Assembly: GCA_944322875.1 (NCBI GenBank)
Contig: CALUQI010000007.1
Span: 1 to 37,733, forward strand
Source: Candidatus Gastranaerophilales bacterium
GTDB taxonomy: Bacteria > Cyanobacteriota > Vampirovibrionia > Gastranaerophilales > Gastranaerophilaceae
Reading direction: 5' to 3'
Length of the DNA: 37,733 nt
Of the stretch, positions 18,221 to 26,104 are shown piece after piece. Within the stretch, counting starts at the first letter, position 1, and each line of letters begins with the position of its first letter. The notes beneath the pieces are model-generated. The model searched no databases. It was not told the DNA's origin and saw only the letters and a program-made list of their open reading frames with translations. The position numbers and the translations under genes are program-made.

Positions 18221-18248
18221 ATGATATAACAAAAAAAATAAAAAGCAA
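18221..18248 (-). promoter_or_regulatory. candidate promoter of the rpmG-rplA operon
   Basis: On the minus strand TTGCTT (18243-18248), a 16-base spacer and TATCAT (18221-18226). A start near 18214 fits the leader hairpin. No other promoter is evident between here and rplA. Confidence 0.45.
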
Positions 18249-18268
18249 ACTAATTGTTACATTTTATA

Positions 18269-18298
18269 AAAAATTACGGGGTGAGACCTGTAATTTTT
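18269..18298 (-). terminator. terminator whose stem includes the stop codon of the coiled-coil gene
   Basis: AAAAATTAC (18269-18277) pairs with GTAATTTTT (18290-18298), with an inner GG/CC extension. On the minus strand the stem opens in the TAA stop codon (18297-18299) and closes in a T-run. Confidence 0.8.
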
Positions 18299-18887
18299 AA
18301 AACTCAATTGGTTTTCTATTATTAGAAAGCTGCGAAGATTGCATTCCGTAAGAACCCAATGAATCCGTTCTTAACTTTTCCATGTATACCTGACCATTCT
18401 TCACCACTTGTTGTAGTTGTGAAAGATTGCCTTCCAAGTTCGTCAAAACTTGTTCTGCATACAATTCTGCACCCTCACGAGTTTTCATTGCATCTTCCCT
18501 TGCCTGATGTCTAACACTTTCGGCTTCTTCAAATGCTTTACGTTTAATCTCTTCGCATTCTTCTTGAACTTGTGCTCTTATTCTATTACCTTCTCGTTCG
18601 AGCGCTTTTATAAAATCTGCTTCCGAAAGTTTTCGATCTGCTTCTTTTTGGGCATCACTTATTATTTTTTCAGCTTTCTGTTGAGCTTCTATTTGGAGCT
18701 CCTCCCGACGACGTAAAAACGATCTGGCTTCCTGTACTTCCACAGGAAGTGATGCATATATTCGGTCTATTAATGTTTCTATTTCTCTCGTTTTTACTAT
18801 TGTATATTTCCTTGGAATGATCGGAAACCCCTCTTCCAATGAAATCTCCAGCATTTTTAGTAAATCATATACTCCGTTTTGTTGCAT
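18297..18887 (-). CDS. coiled-coil protein, DivIVA/ATP-synthase-B-like
   Basis: A 196-residue soluble protein. The first 60 residues (VYDLLKMLEISLEEGFPIIPRKYTIVKTREIETLIDRIYASLP) match an N-terminal module found in Firmicutes proteins encoded beside coaD. Residues about 65-175 are a continuous charged coiled coil (EELQIEAQQKAEKIISDAQKEAD) of the kind that is often mis-annotated as V- or F-type ATPase subunit. A role in envelope or septum organisation is possible but unproven. The start at 18887 is chosen because AAAGG lies 7 bases upstream; two earlier starts lack an RBS. It lies 95 bases downstream of coaD on the same strand, which supports the conserved pairing. Confidence 0.75.
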   Translation of the reverse strand: MQQNGVYDLLKMLEISLEEGFPIIPRKYTIVKTREIETLIDRIYASLPVEVQEARSFLRRREELQIEAQQKAEKIISDAQKEADRKLSEADFIKALEREGNRIRAQVQEECEEIKRKAFEEAESVRHQAREDAMKTREGAELYAEQVLTNLEGNLSQLQQVVKNGQVYMEKLRTDSLGSYGMQSSQLSNNRKPIEF

Positions 18888-18982
18888 ACACATACCTTTC
18901 TTATATATATCATGAATTCTAACCTGACTTATCTTGATTGTCAAATAATTCAAGAAAGTTTAAAACATATTATTTAACATAA

Positions 18983-19453
18983 TTAATTATTTTTGAGATA
19001 TTTGTACACAGGGTCTGGTACGAATTTTGAAATATTACCTTTGTTATTCAAAATTTCTCGTACAGTACTTGATGAAATAAAGTTATACTCAGGTTTTGTA
19101 ATTAAAAATACCGTTTGTATATCCGGTGCAAGTGCACTGTTTGTTTGTGAGAGTTGCATCTCGTATTCAAAGTCGGATACTGCTCTTAGACCTCTAATTA
19201 ATATTTCGGCACCTTTTTTTCTGGCATATTCTATTGTTAGCCCGTCAAAAGAATCAATTTCTACATTTTTTAAGTGGGTTACACTTTCTTTGATAAGTTT
19301 AATGCGTTCTTCTACTGTTAAAAAAGCGTTTTTTTCTGAATTCCGTGCTACCGCGATTATAACTTTATCAAAAATGCCGGCACTTGTCTCTAAGACATCC
19401 AGATGTCCTTTGGTTATTGGATCAAAACTGCCAGGATAAATTGCTGTTTTCAT
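18983..19453 (-). CDS. coaD: phosphopantetheine adenylyltransferase
   Basis: Makes dephospho-CoA from 4'-phosphopantetheine and ATP in coenzyme A synthesis. The 156-residue sequence starts MKTAIYPGSFDPITKGHLDV, with the T/H-x-G-H nucleotidyltransferase motif (TKGH). It contains RGLRAVSDFEYEMQ and the second signature SSSTVRE. The start at 19453 is preferred over 19471 because GGAAAGGGAAG stands directly before it and the family begins with the beta-strand MKxAIYPGSFDP. Confidence 0.96.
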   Translation of the reverse strand: MKTAIYPGSFDPITKGHLDVLETSAGIFDKVIIAVARNSEKNAFLTVEERIKLIKESVTHLKNVEIDSFDGLTIEYARKKGAEILIRGLRAVSDFEYEMQLSQTNSALAPDIQTVFLITKPEYNFISSSTVREILNNKGNISKFVPDPVYKYLKNN

Positions 19454-19530
19454 TTGCTTCCCTTTCCACATTATAATTATAACCTAAATATTTTAAGTTT
19501 ATAACATTGTTTTACATGTGGTTTGTAAAA

Positions 19531-19566
19531 AAAAAGAGACACCGTTTAGGTGTCACTTTTTTTTAT
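19531..19566 (-). terminator. intrinsic terminator after the winged-helix gene
   Basis: GACACC/GGTGTC stem with a 5-base loop, one mismatch, then A-run and T-run arms (AAAAAG / CTTTTTT). On the minus strand it lies just after the stop codon at 19575 and is followed by T residues. Confidence 0.85.
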
Positions 19567-19574
19567 TAGCAAAA

Positions 19575-19781
19575 CTATTTAAGTCTTACGTTAACTGATG
19601 TACCTTTTTTAGATATTTCAACTTTGTCTTCTCTTGCTAACCAACCAAGACCTAAGTCTGCAAAATTTCCTTTAAGATCTAATTCCTTTTTCATTTTAGA
19701 AAAAGATGATTCTCCGTTGTTGCTTAAATAATCATAAATCTGTCCTGCTGAAAATCCGATTTGTTCTTGTAGTTCTTGCAT
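19575..19781 (-). CDS. small winged helix-turn-helix protein (DUF2582-like)
   Basis: A 68-residue protein: IGFSAGQIYDYLSNNGESSFSKMKKEL is a helix-turn-helix, GNFADLGLGWLAREDKVEI carries the recognition helix region with the typical GWLARE motif, and KKGTSVNVRLK is the wing. The family (winged helix domain, DUF2582/PF10771 type) is found in anaerobes and its target is unknown. A strong RBS (GGAGG, 8 bases before the ATG) suggests good expression. It is a single-gene unit with its own terminator. Confidence 0.8.
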   Translation of the reverse strand: MQELQEQIGFSAGQIYDYLSNNGESSFSKMKKELDLKGNFADLGLGWLAREDKVEISKKGTSVNVRLK

Positions 19782-19887
19782 TTGTCATTCCTCCAATTAT
19801 TTTGTACATGCCTCTATGTCTAAATGATAGAATAATTTGAAATAAAATGCAATAGTATATTGGAATTAGGTTTATAAAATAATTTTA

Positions 19888-19896
19888 TGTTAAAAT
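19888..19896 (+). promoter_or_regulatory. extended -10 promoter of the helicase-nuclease operon
   Basis: TGT-TAAAAT, identical to the elements before rimO and tmk and here preceded by the same TTA as tmk. Transcription would start near 19903, right before the AGGGGG ribosome site (19904-19909). Confidence 0.5.
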
Positions 19897-19917
19897 ACTT
19901 TATAGGGGGTATTGATT

Positions 19918-22900
19918 TTGATTATTCAGGGAACATTAAGTTCTGATAAAACAGATATTTTGGTTTCAAAATATGTTGAACTTTTAAATTCCGGTGTGAA
20001 ATCTTCACAGATTCTTGTGATTGTTCAAAATTCAAGCCTTAAAAATAAATTTATTGAAAAAACATTAGCAAAGTTGAATATTTCCGTTTTGGAAAAGCTT
20101 AATGTATATTCGTTTTTTGGTTTAGTGTATAACACAGTCGTTGATAATTGGGCCTTTTTAGAAAACAGAAATATTTATGATAATACAGTTATTATACCTA
20201 ACCTTGCCGGGTTGGAAATTTCTCAATTTATATTGAAAGACATTTTGAAGGAGATTCCGTTTAAGGGGTACAATTCGAAGAAATCATTATTACACCAGTT
20301 ATTTAGACGTTATTCTTTAATTGTCCAAAATAATTTGTCTGATTCTGATGTTGATGAGCGAGCAAAAATTTTGAAAGAAACTTTTGCTGACGATGCTAAG
20401 TCGGCTTTGAAAAAATTGCTTTCTAAAACTTTACAACTAAGAGATTTTGATTATTTAAGACAAACTTTGGTATTTAATTTTATATATCAAAACACCGGTT
20501 ATTTTGATAATATTAAATATTTAATACTTGATGATGGGGACGAAATTACTCCGGTTTGTTTTGATTTTATAAATTATATTGCTCCGCAGTTAAAGGATGT
20601 TGCTATTGCATATGATAAAAACGGTGCCAGCCGAGCCGGGTATTTGAGTGCTGATAAAAATGCGGTTTGGGAGTTTGAAAAACTTTTTAAGCAAAAAGCT
20701 TTGGAGATTGAAACTCTTACTGCTATGAAAGAAGATGCTGATACTATTTTTAATAATGTTATAAATATTGATAATAAAAAATTAAAAAGATTCGTTTTTC
20801 AATCTCCATCCAAGCGTGCCAAGATGATTGACTTAGCCGTTTCAAAAATCAATGACTTGCTAAAAATGAATATTAAGCCTTCCGAAATTTCTATAGTTAC
20901 TCCAATAATTGATGATATGCTGAAATTTTCTTTGAAAGAAAATATTAATGCTGATTTACTTTTTATCTCAGGAAGTGAAAAACTTGTTCAAAATCGTTTT
21001 GTTCAGGCAGCATTGACAATACTTAAATTGAATACTGATTTAAAAGAAAAATTATCTGAGTTTGATATAAGAGTTATATTAACAGAACTTTTGACAATTC
21101 CGGTTAAATATTGCCGTCAAATTTTGGAAAATTTTGAGCAAACTAAAAAACTACCAAAATTTGATTTCAAGGATGATGAGTTTAATAATAAGTATAAAAA
21201 ACTTCTGAAGCTTATTGAAAGTTTGAATGATTCTGATGCCAGAATGTCAGAACAAGTTTGTGATATATACAATGAAATTGTTGAGTTTACTTTCGTGAAT
21301 CCGGATGAAATAAATAAATTCAATTTCTTTGTAAAACAATTAAGAGAATTTGAAAATATACTGGGTGACGATTTTGAACAAAGGAAAGTTGAAATTATAA
21401 CGCAAATAGAAAACTCAATAATATCAGAAAATCCGTATTCCGTAATTGATATAGACTCAAATAACCTGATAGTTTCAACCCCTCAAAAAATTATTGATAA
21501 CCAAATAAGAACAAAATATCAAATATGGCTTGATGTTTCAAGTGATGAATGGGTAAAAAATGATACCGGACCGCTTTATAATGCTTGGGTATTTCAGAAA
21601 GGTTGGGATAAAGAGACTTATACGATTGAGGATAATATAAATTTGAGCAAAGATAAAACTGCAAGGATGCTCAGAAAACTTGTTTTATGTGCTGATGAGA
21701 GGATTTTTGCATTTTCAAGCCTATTTGACGGAAATGGTGTAGAAAATTTCGGCGGTATTGAAAGTTATATGAATTTTGAACAGGAAACTTCACAAGAACA
21801 GGTTATAAAACCAATAATTCCACGGCCTGATCAGATGCCTGTTTTGGAATACAAGTCCGGAAATATGGCTATATCAGCTGTTCCAGGTGCCGGGAAAACT
21901 ACTATATTATTGGCACTTTTGTTGAAATTGCTTAACTGTGGTGTTTCTCCAGAAAAAATATTTGTACTTACTTATATGGAATCGGCTGCCAGAAATTTCC
22001 GTGAAAAAATAAAAAATATCAGACAAGATTCTGTTCAATTACCCAATATAAGTACAATTCATGGGTTAGCACTTAGAATTCTGAAAGAAAATGGTAATTT
22101 CGAAAGACTGGGACTGAGTTCTGATTTTGAAATCTGTGATGATACCCAGCGCAGTCGAATTATTCGTGAAATCTCGGATAATTTAAAACTTAAAAAGTCA
22201 GAAATTGATGAATTTGATCGCGGTATTTCTATATTTAAACTCTCTAACGGCCAATTAAATATTGAAACTTGTGATAATAAACTTAAAAAGTTTTTTGAAT
22301 TCTTTAATCATTATCAGTTAAAACTTTCCGGTCAAAATCTTATTGATTATGATGATATGCTTATTTCTTCCGTAAAATTGCTAAAGGAAAATTCTGATAT
22401 CTTAAATCACTATCAGGAAATCTGTGAATATATTATAGAAGATGAAGCTCAGGATTCGTCAGCAATTCAGCAAGAATTGATTGGACTCTTGAGCGGTAAA
22501 CATAAAAATTTGATACGGTGCGGGGACATTAACCAAGCTATAACCACCACTTTTTCAAATGCTGATGTTGAAGGGTTTAGAAAATTTATTAATGACAATA
22601 ATAAAGTGATTATGAATTGCTCTCAAAGATGTACAAAAGATGTTTGGACATTGGCTAATAATCTTGTTAATTTCGCTCAATGTAAAGAATATTCTATAAA
22701 TGCGTTTTATAAAATCTTTATGCTTCCTGTAGAAGGGAAAAATCCCATTCAGCAAAATGCTGTTAAATCTAAAATTTTCGAAAACCCTTTGGATGAAAAA
22801 AATTTTGTAATTAAAACAATAAAAAATGCTTTTGCACATAACCCAAAAGCTACTGTTGGTATCCTTTTAAGAAATAATTTCCAGGTTGCTCAATGGCTTA

Positions 22901-23772
22901 ATTTAATTACTGATAGCGGTTTGAAAAGTATTTCAAGGAGTGAGTCCTTAGAACAAAAATCTATTTTTAAAACAATATTCGCTATTTTTTGTATGATAAT
23001 TGAACCTTTTGATAATAATGTCGTCGCTGATAATTATGAAGTATTGGCTGAAATCGGATTGTATAAACCTCGTTTAGGTGTGGAGATAAGAAATTTAGAA
23101 ACCTCTTTCATTGAAACTGATTGTGATAATATTGAAAACCCATACTTAGGTCAGTTTTATTGGGATTTGAATTATTGGCTATCATTGTCTTATTTGCCTC
23201 CTGAGGAACTTGCTATAAAAATAGGATTAACTTATTTCAAAAGTGAAATAGAAAAATCTAATGTCTATCTTATATCTACTTTGATAAAGCGTATAAGTCT
23301 TATAGATAAAAATTTGTCGTATGTTGTACAGAGATTGGGTGAATTGGCGAAAAAACCTTCCTTAAGCGGATTTAAGTTTTTTTCGGAAGAAGATGAGTGT
23401 GACCGTGAATTTTTAGAAGGCAAGGTTCAAATTATGACTCTTCATAAATCGAAAGGTGATGAATTCGATTTGGTTTTTTTACCTGAAATGACCGAAAAAA
23501 ATCTAACTTTAGATTTTGATAATATTAAATTAAAATCATCTGATTTTAATGAAAATATTCGCCGTACAAATCCTGAATACACCGCACGTTCTGAATCAGA
23601 CTTGAAACAGGAATTGATATCAGAGAATTTTAGACTTTTGTATGTCGCAATTACAAGGGCTAAAAGAAATCTTTATATTACAACTAGCAAAAAAAATAAA
23701 TCCTTTGGAAAAATTTTCGAACAAGAACCAAGTATTATATTTTCAGAACTTCTGGGAGGCAGATATGAATAG
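19918..23772 (+). CDS. tandem SF1 helicase: inactive AddB-like half fused to active UvrD-type half
   Basis: A 1284-residue protein. The C-terminal half has all UvrD/Rep motifs: Walker A AVPGAGKTT (about 655), TYMESAARNFREKI (Ia), STIHGLALRIL, DEAQD (about 841), GDINQAI, QRCTKDVWTLANN, MTLHKSKGDEFDLVFLPEM (V) and LLYVAITRAKRN (VI, about 1240). The N-terminal half echoes the same order in decayed form: GTLSSDKTD in place of Walker A, ILVIVQNSSLKNKF, NVYSFFGLVYN, LILDDGDE (about 204), then IVTPIIDDM and STPQKII. This two-fold layout equals AddB-like plus AddA-like helicases on one chain, without a nuclease domain. Start: TTG at 19918 is 8 bases from AGGGGG; TTG at 19912 is only 2 bases from it. 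It overlaps the nuclease gene by 8 bases. Likely role: double-strand break end processing. Confidence 0.85.
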   Translation: MIIQGTLSSDKTDILVSKYVELLNSGVKSSQILVIVQNSSLKNKFIEKTLAKLNISVLEKLNVYSFFGLVYNTVVDNWAFLENRNIYDNTVIIPNLAGLEISQFILKDILKEIPFKGYNSKKSLLHQLFRRYSLIVQNNLSDSDVDERAKILKETFADDAKSALKKLLSKTLQLRDFDYLRQTLVFNFIYQNTGYFDNIKYLILDDGDEITPVCFDFINYIAPQLKDVAIAYDKNGASRAGYLSADKNAVWEFEKLFKQKALEIETLTAMKEDADTIFNNVINIDNKKLKRFVFQSPSKRAKMIDLAVSKINDLLKMNIKPSEISIVTPIIDDMLKFSLKENINADLLFISGSEKLVQNRFVQAALTILKLNTDLKEKLSEFDIRVILTELLTIPVKYCRQILENFEQTKKLPKFDFKDDEFNNKYKKLLKLIESLNDSDARMSEQVCDIYNEIVEFTFVNPDEINKFNFFVKQLREFENILGDDFEQRKVEIITQIENSIISENPYSVIDIDSNNLIVSTPQKIIDNQIRTKYQIWLDVSSDEWVKNDTGPLYNAWVFQKGWDKETYTIEDNINLSKDKTARMLRKLVLCADERIFAFSSLFDGNGVENFGGIESYMNFEQETSQEQVIKPIIPRPDQMPVLEYKSGNMAISAVPGAGKTTILLALLLKLLNCGVSPEKIFVLTYMESAARNFREKIKNIRQDSVQLPNISTIHGLALRILKENGNFERLGLSSDFEICDDTQRSRIIREISDNLKLKKSEIDEFDRGISIFKLSNGQLNIETCDNKLKKFFEFFNHYQLKLSGQNLIDYDDMLISSVKLLKENSDILNHYQEICEYIIEDEAQDSSAIQQELIGLLSGKHKNLIRCGDINQAITTTFSNADVEGFRKFINDNNKVIMNCSQRCTKDVWTLANNLVNFAQCKEYSINAFYKIFMLPVEGKNPIQQNAVKSKIFENPLDEKNFVIKTIKNAFAHNPKATVGILLRNNFQVAQWLNLITDSGLKSISRSESLEQKSIFKTIFAIFCMIIEPFDNNVVADNYEVLAEIGLYKPRLGVEIRNLETSFIETDCDNIENPYLGQFYWDLNYWLSLSYLPPEELAIKIGLTYFKSEIEKSNVYLISTLIKRISLIDKNLSYVVQRLGELAKKPSLSGFKFFSEEDECDREFLEGKVQIMTLHKSKGDEFDLVFLPEMTEKNLTLDFDNIKLKSSDFNENIRRTNPEYTARSESDLKQELISENFRLLYVAITRAKRNLYITTSKKNKSFGKIFEQEPSIIFSELLGGRYE

Positions 23773-24403
23773 TTTTTCACCTAATATGCTCAAAACATTC
23801 AATGAATGTCCAAAAAAATATTATTATAAGTACGTTAAAAAAATATCTGTTCCGCAAAAAGAATCTTATTTTGAAAGAGGTAAGAAAATTCACGCGATTG
23901 CAAACTATTATCTTAAAGGTGAAGATATATCTAAAATGGAAAAAATTCTTGATAAAGAAGATTTAATTTTGTGGGAAAGGCTTAAAAGTAATGAATTCTT
24001 TAATAAACAATACCTGTATTCTGAGTACAATCTTTCCTGTAAAATTGAAAATTTTTGGATAAATGGTCGTTTAGATGCTATTTTTAGAGAACATGATAAA
24101 TATTTTATTTTGGATTATAAAACCGGTTCAATTCCCAAAAATCCTGAATATGATTTCCAGACTATGATTTACTTGATTATGGCTGACCAATTTTTGGAAG
24201 ATTATGTGAGTCTCTCTTTTGTATATTTGGATCTTAAGAAGGACATAAATTATGAAATTGTCTTAACCGAAAATCTTAAAAATAGTTATATATCACAAAT
24301 ATCAAATATAGTTAAAGAAATTCTTAAAACTCAAGAATATCACACCAAAACAGATAACTGCAGATTCTGTGAATATGTAAAGCTGTGTGGATTATTGAGA
24401 TAA
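23765..24403 (+). CDS. PD-(D/E)XK nuclease with Fe-S cluster cysteines (AddB C-terminal/Cas4-like)
   Basis: A 212-residue RecB-family nuclease. His43 (ERGKKIH), Asp104 (GRLDAIF), Asp117-x-Lys119 (ILDYKTG) and Gln132 form the RecB-type active site. Cys15 (NECPKKYYYKY) with Cys199-x2-Cys202-x5-Cys208 can hold a 4Fe-4S staple; as I recall, Bacillus AddB has the same C-terminal spacing. The ATG lies inside the helicase stop (ATGAATAG) with GGGAGG 5 bases upstream, so translation is coupled. A lone Cas4 is the alternative, but there is no CRISPR array or cas gene nearby, and the helicase partner favours end resection. It is about the length of the isolated nuclease module of AddA/AddB. Confidence 0.87.
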   Translation: MNSFSPNMLKTFNECPKKYYYKYVKKISVPQKESYFERGKKIHAIANYYLKGEDISKMEKILDKEDLILWERLKSNEFFNKQYLYSEYNLSCKIENFWINGRLDAIFREHDKYFILDYKTGSIPKNPEYDFQTMIYLIMADQFLEDYVSLSFVYLDLKKDINYEIVLTENLKNSYISQISNIVKEILKTQEYHTKTDNCRFCEYVKLCGLLR

Positions 24404-24772
24404 AGTACAAACATTGGGATTATTTTTGTACATATCCCAAGATGATTGTGCTGTAGAATCGCCATTAGGATCAGATTTCATAGCCGAAACCAGTTCGTTT
24501 ATTTGTTCACGAACAAAATTACAGCTGAAAGCTTCGGTTTTTCCGTTTTGAGTTGATTTTTCACTATATCTGCATCTGTATTTGTTGTCCCAACCTATAA
24601 TTTGTCTCGAAATGCTTATATCACCGTTTTCATTTGGTATTTTGAGCATTATTGAAGATGGAAGACAGTGTGTAAATCTGACTATAAAACCGTCATCATA
24701 CCTCTGCGAGGGTAAGGCCATACTTGATGTGAATAAAACTAATATGCTAATAGCAATAAAGACTTTTTTCAT
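24392..24772 (-). CDS. small secreted protein with four cysteines, unknown function
   Basis: A 126-residue protein with a signal peptide (MKKVFIAISILVLFTSSMA, cleavage near residue 19). Four cysteines in the mature part (36, 67, 84 and 122) could make two disulfide bonds. The rest is polar, with RQIIGWDNKYRCRYSE and CNFVREQINELVSAMKSDPNG. No family is recognised. GGAGG 5 bases before the ATG sets the start; the frame stays open upstream but that stretch runs into the rplL terminator. It overlaps the 3' end of the convergent nuclease gene by 12 bases. Confidence 0.7.
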   Translation of the reverse strand: MKKVFIAISILVLFTSSMALPSQRYDDGFIVRFTHCLPSSIMLKIPNENGDISISRQIIGWDNKYRCRYSEKSTQNGKTEAFSCNFVREQINELVSAMKSDPNGDSTAQSSWDMYKNNPNVCTLSQ

Positions 24773-24821
24773 TTTTACCTCCAAATCCATGATAGCAAAT
24801 TTTTTATCATTTTGCAATAAA

Positions 24822-24847
24822 AAAGAGGTGTAAAATAACACCTCTTT
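24822..24847 (-). terminator. intrinsic terminator after rplL
   Basis: A 10-bp stem AAAGAGGTGT / ACACCTCTTT with a 6-base loop. On the minus strand it is followed by further T residues, 22 bases past the rplL stop codon. Confidence 0.92.
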
Positions 24848-24869
24848 ATGAGAAAGATAATCAAATAAA

Positions 24870-25244
24870 TTACTTGATTTCAACAGAAGCACCAGCAGCT
24901 TCAAGCTGTTTTTTAATAGCTTCTGCATCTTCCTTTTTAACATTTTCTTTGATTGGTTTTGGAGCAGCATCAACCAAATCTTTAGCTTCTTTTAAGCCAA
25001 GACCTGTGATAGCACGTACTTCTTTCAATACTGCAATCTTGTTAGCACCGGCTGAAGCCAATACTACAGTAACTTCAGAAGCTTCTTCAGCTGCTGCATC
25101 ACCTGCAGCTGCAACAGGAGCTGCTGCTACTGCAACAGGAGCTGCTGCTGATACGCCAACTTTTTCTTCCATTGCTTTACCTAATTCTGCTGCTTCTAAT
25201 AATGTCAATTTCTCAATTGATTCTAAAATTGATTCTACACTCAT
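24870..25244 (-). CDS. rplL: 50S ribosomal protein L7/L12
   Basis: A 124-residue acidic stalk protein. The N-terminal dimerisation domain ([29 protein letters not shown]) is followed by an Ala/Val-rich hinge (about 33-55). The C-terminal factor-binding domain contains [20 protein letters not shown] and the end AAGASVEIK. It recruits translational GTPases and is carried in several copies on L10. RBS AAAGGAG precedes the ATG. Second gene of the rplJ-rplL operon. Confidence 0.98.
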   Translation of the reverse strand: MSVESILESIEKLTLLEAAELGKAMEEKVGVSAAAPVAVAAAPVAAAGDAAAEEASEVTVVLASAGANKIAVLKEVRAITGLGLKEAKDLVDAAPKPIKENVKKEDAEAIKKQLEAAGASVEIK

Positions 25245-25301
25245 TTTGTTCTCCTTTATATTTTTTAAATTTTGTACCTAGTTTTTTGTGTTAAAAACAC
25301 A

Positions 25302-25823
25302 TTATGCTGCCTTTTGATCTCTGACAGCTGCCATAGCTCTTGTAAGTTGAGCCATAACTGCATTGATTGATCCAACAATACCTGTAGCAGGTGAGTTGAC
25401 ACAACCAAGCATTTTTGCGTAAAGTTCTTCTTTTGAAGGAAGTTCTGCAAGTGCTTTTGTTTCGCTTTCTGTTAAAAGTTTTCCGTCTAAAGCTGCACCT
25501 ATAATTACTCCTTTTTTGGTATCTTTGATGAATTTAGAAACAGCTTTTGCAGGACTTACAGGATCATTGTAACCGAATGCCAAAGCTATCGGACCTGTCA
25601 ATTTTTCTGTAAGAATTTCATAGGGAGTACCTTTAACAGCAATTTTAGCCAAAGTATTTTTAACTACTGCGTAGTCTCCACCGTCTTTTTGTAGTGCACG
25701 TCTTAGATTTGTTATTTCTTCAACGGTGTATCCTTTATACTCTGTAATAACGGCTACTTGGGCTTTTTCAATTTTTGATTTTAATGCATCTATCTTCTCT
25801 GATTTAAATGCTTTTGTTGCCAT
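25302..25823 (-). CDS. rplJ: 50S ribosomal protein L10
   Basis: A 173-residue L10 (P0) protein that anchors L7/L12 dimers to 23S rRNA. It has EYKGYTVEEITNLRRALQKDGGDYAVVKNTLAKIA at 28-62 and the GPIALAFGYNDPVSPAKAV block; the C-terminal helix (NAVMAQLTRAMAAVRDQKAA) binds L12. RBS AAAGGAG lies 6 bases before the ATG. The long structured leader upstream is the site of autogenous control by L10(L12)4. Unlike many bacteria, rplJ-rplL does not follow rplK-rplA here but lies 9 kb away. Confidence 0.97.
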   Translation of the reverse strand: MATKAFKSEKIDALKSKIEKAQVAVITEYKGYTVEEITNLRRALQKDGGDYAVVKNTLAKIAVKGTPYEILTEKLTGPIALAFGYNDPVSPAKAVSKFIKDTKKGVIIGAALDGKLLTESETKALAELPSKEELYAKMLGCVNSPATGIVGSINAVMAQLTRAMAAVRDQKAA

Positions 25824-25859
25824 TTTTAGCTCCTTTACTTTTTTTATCGACCTTTAAAT

Positions 25860-26029
25860 ACAAAAAAGACTTCGCGTCTTTATTGTTTACCGCAAAATCT
25901 TACACAGTCTCACTATATTTATATTTTTATATTTCGACTTGATGTAACCTCGGCCGGCTGGTTTATTAAGGGATTTTGGCAGGAACTTAAATTACCTGAC
26001 CTTACCCCGCCTGACTGTCTGCGGTTTCT
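25860..26029 (-). promoter_or_regulatory. L10 ribosomal-protein leader (rplJ attenuator)
   Basis: The leader RNA contains the conserved blocks of the bacterial L10 leader: CGCAGACAGTCAGGCGG near the 5' end and GCCGGCCGAGGTTA further on. These can pair to expose the L10-binding kink. The 3' end has a terminator-like hairpin, AAAGAC/GTCTTT (25865-25881 on the plus strand) with a GCGAA loop and a T-run, 41 bases before the rplJ ATG. The L10(L12)4 complex would shift the balance between antiterminator and terminator; this mechanism is known for the family and inferred here. Confidence 0.85.
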
Positions 26030-26035
26030 CCTGTT

Positions 26036-26064
26036 AATTTACATTAAAAATTATTATATGTCAA
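26036..26064 (-). promoter_or_regulatory. promoter of rplJ-rplL
   Basis: On the minus strand a perfect TTGACA (26059-26064), 17-base spacer and TAAATT (26036-26041). The predicted start near 26029 coincides with the 5' end of the L10 leader. Confidence 0.65.
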
Positions 26065-26104
26065 CAATTTTGTTAAGAAATAGTAAACTATCAACGAGCA
26101 AGTA

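Noticed and set aside
19905..19917. TTG start at 19912 for the helicase
   Set aside because: Only 2 bases separate it from AGGGGG; the TTG at 19918 gives an 8-base spacing.
23765..24403. Reading the small nuclease as a CRISPR Cas4
   Set aside because: No CRISPR array or other cas gene is in the window, and it is translationally coupled to a UvrD-type helicase, which fits AddAB-like repair.
24773..24973. N-terminal extension of the small secreted protein upstream to 24973
   Set aside because: It would run through the rplL terminator and rplL coding sequence, whereas the ATG at 24772 has GGAGG at ideal spacing and starts a signal peptide.
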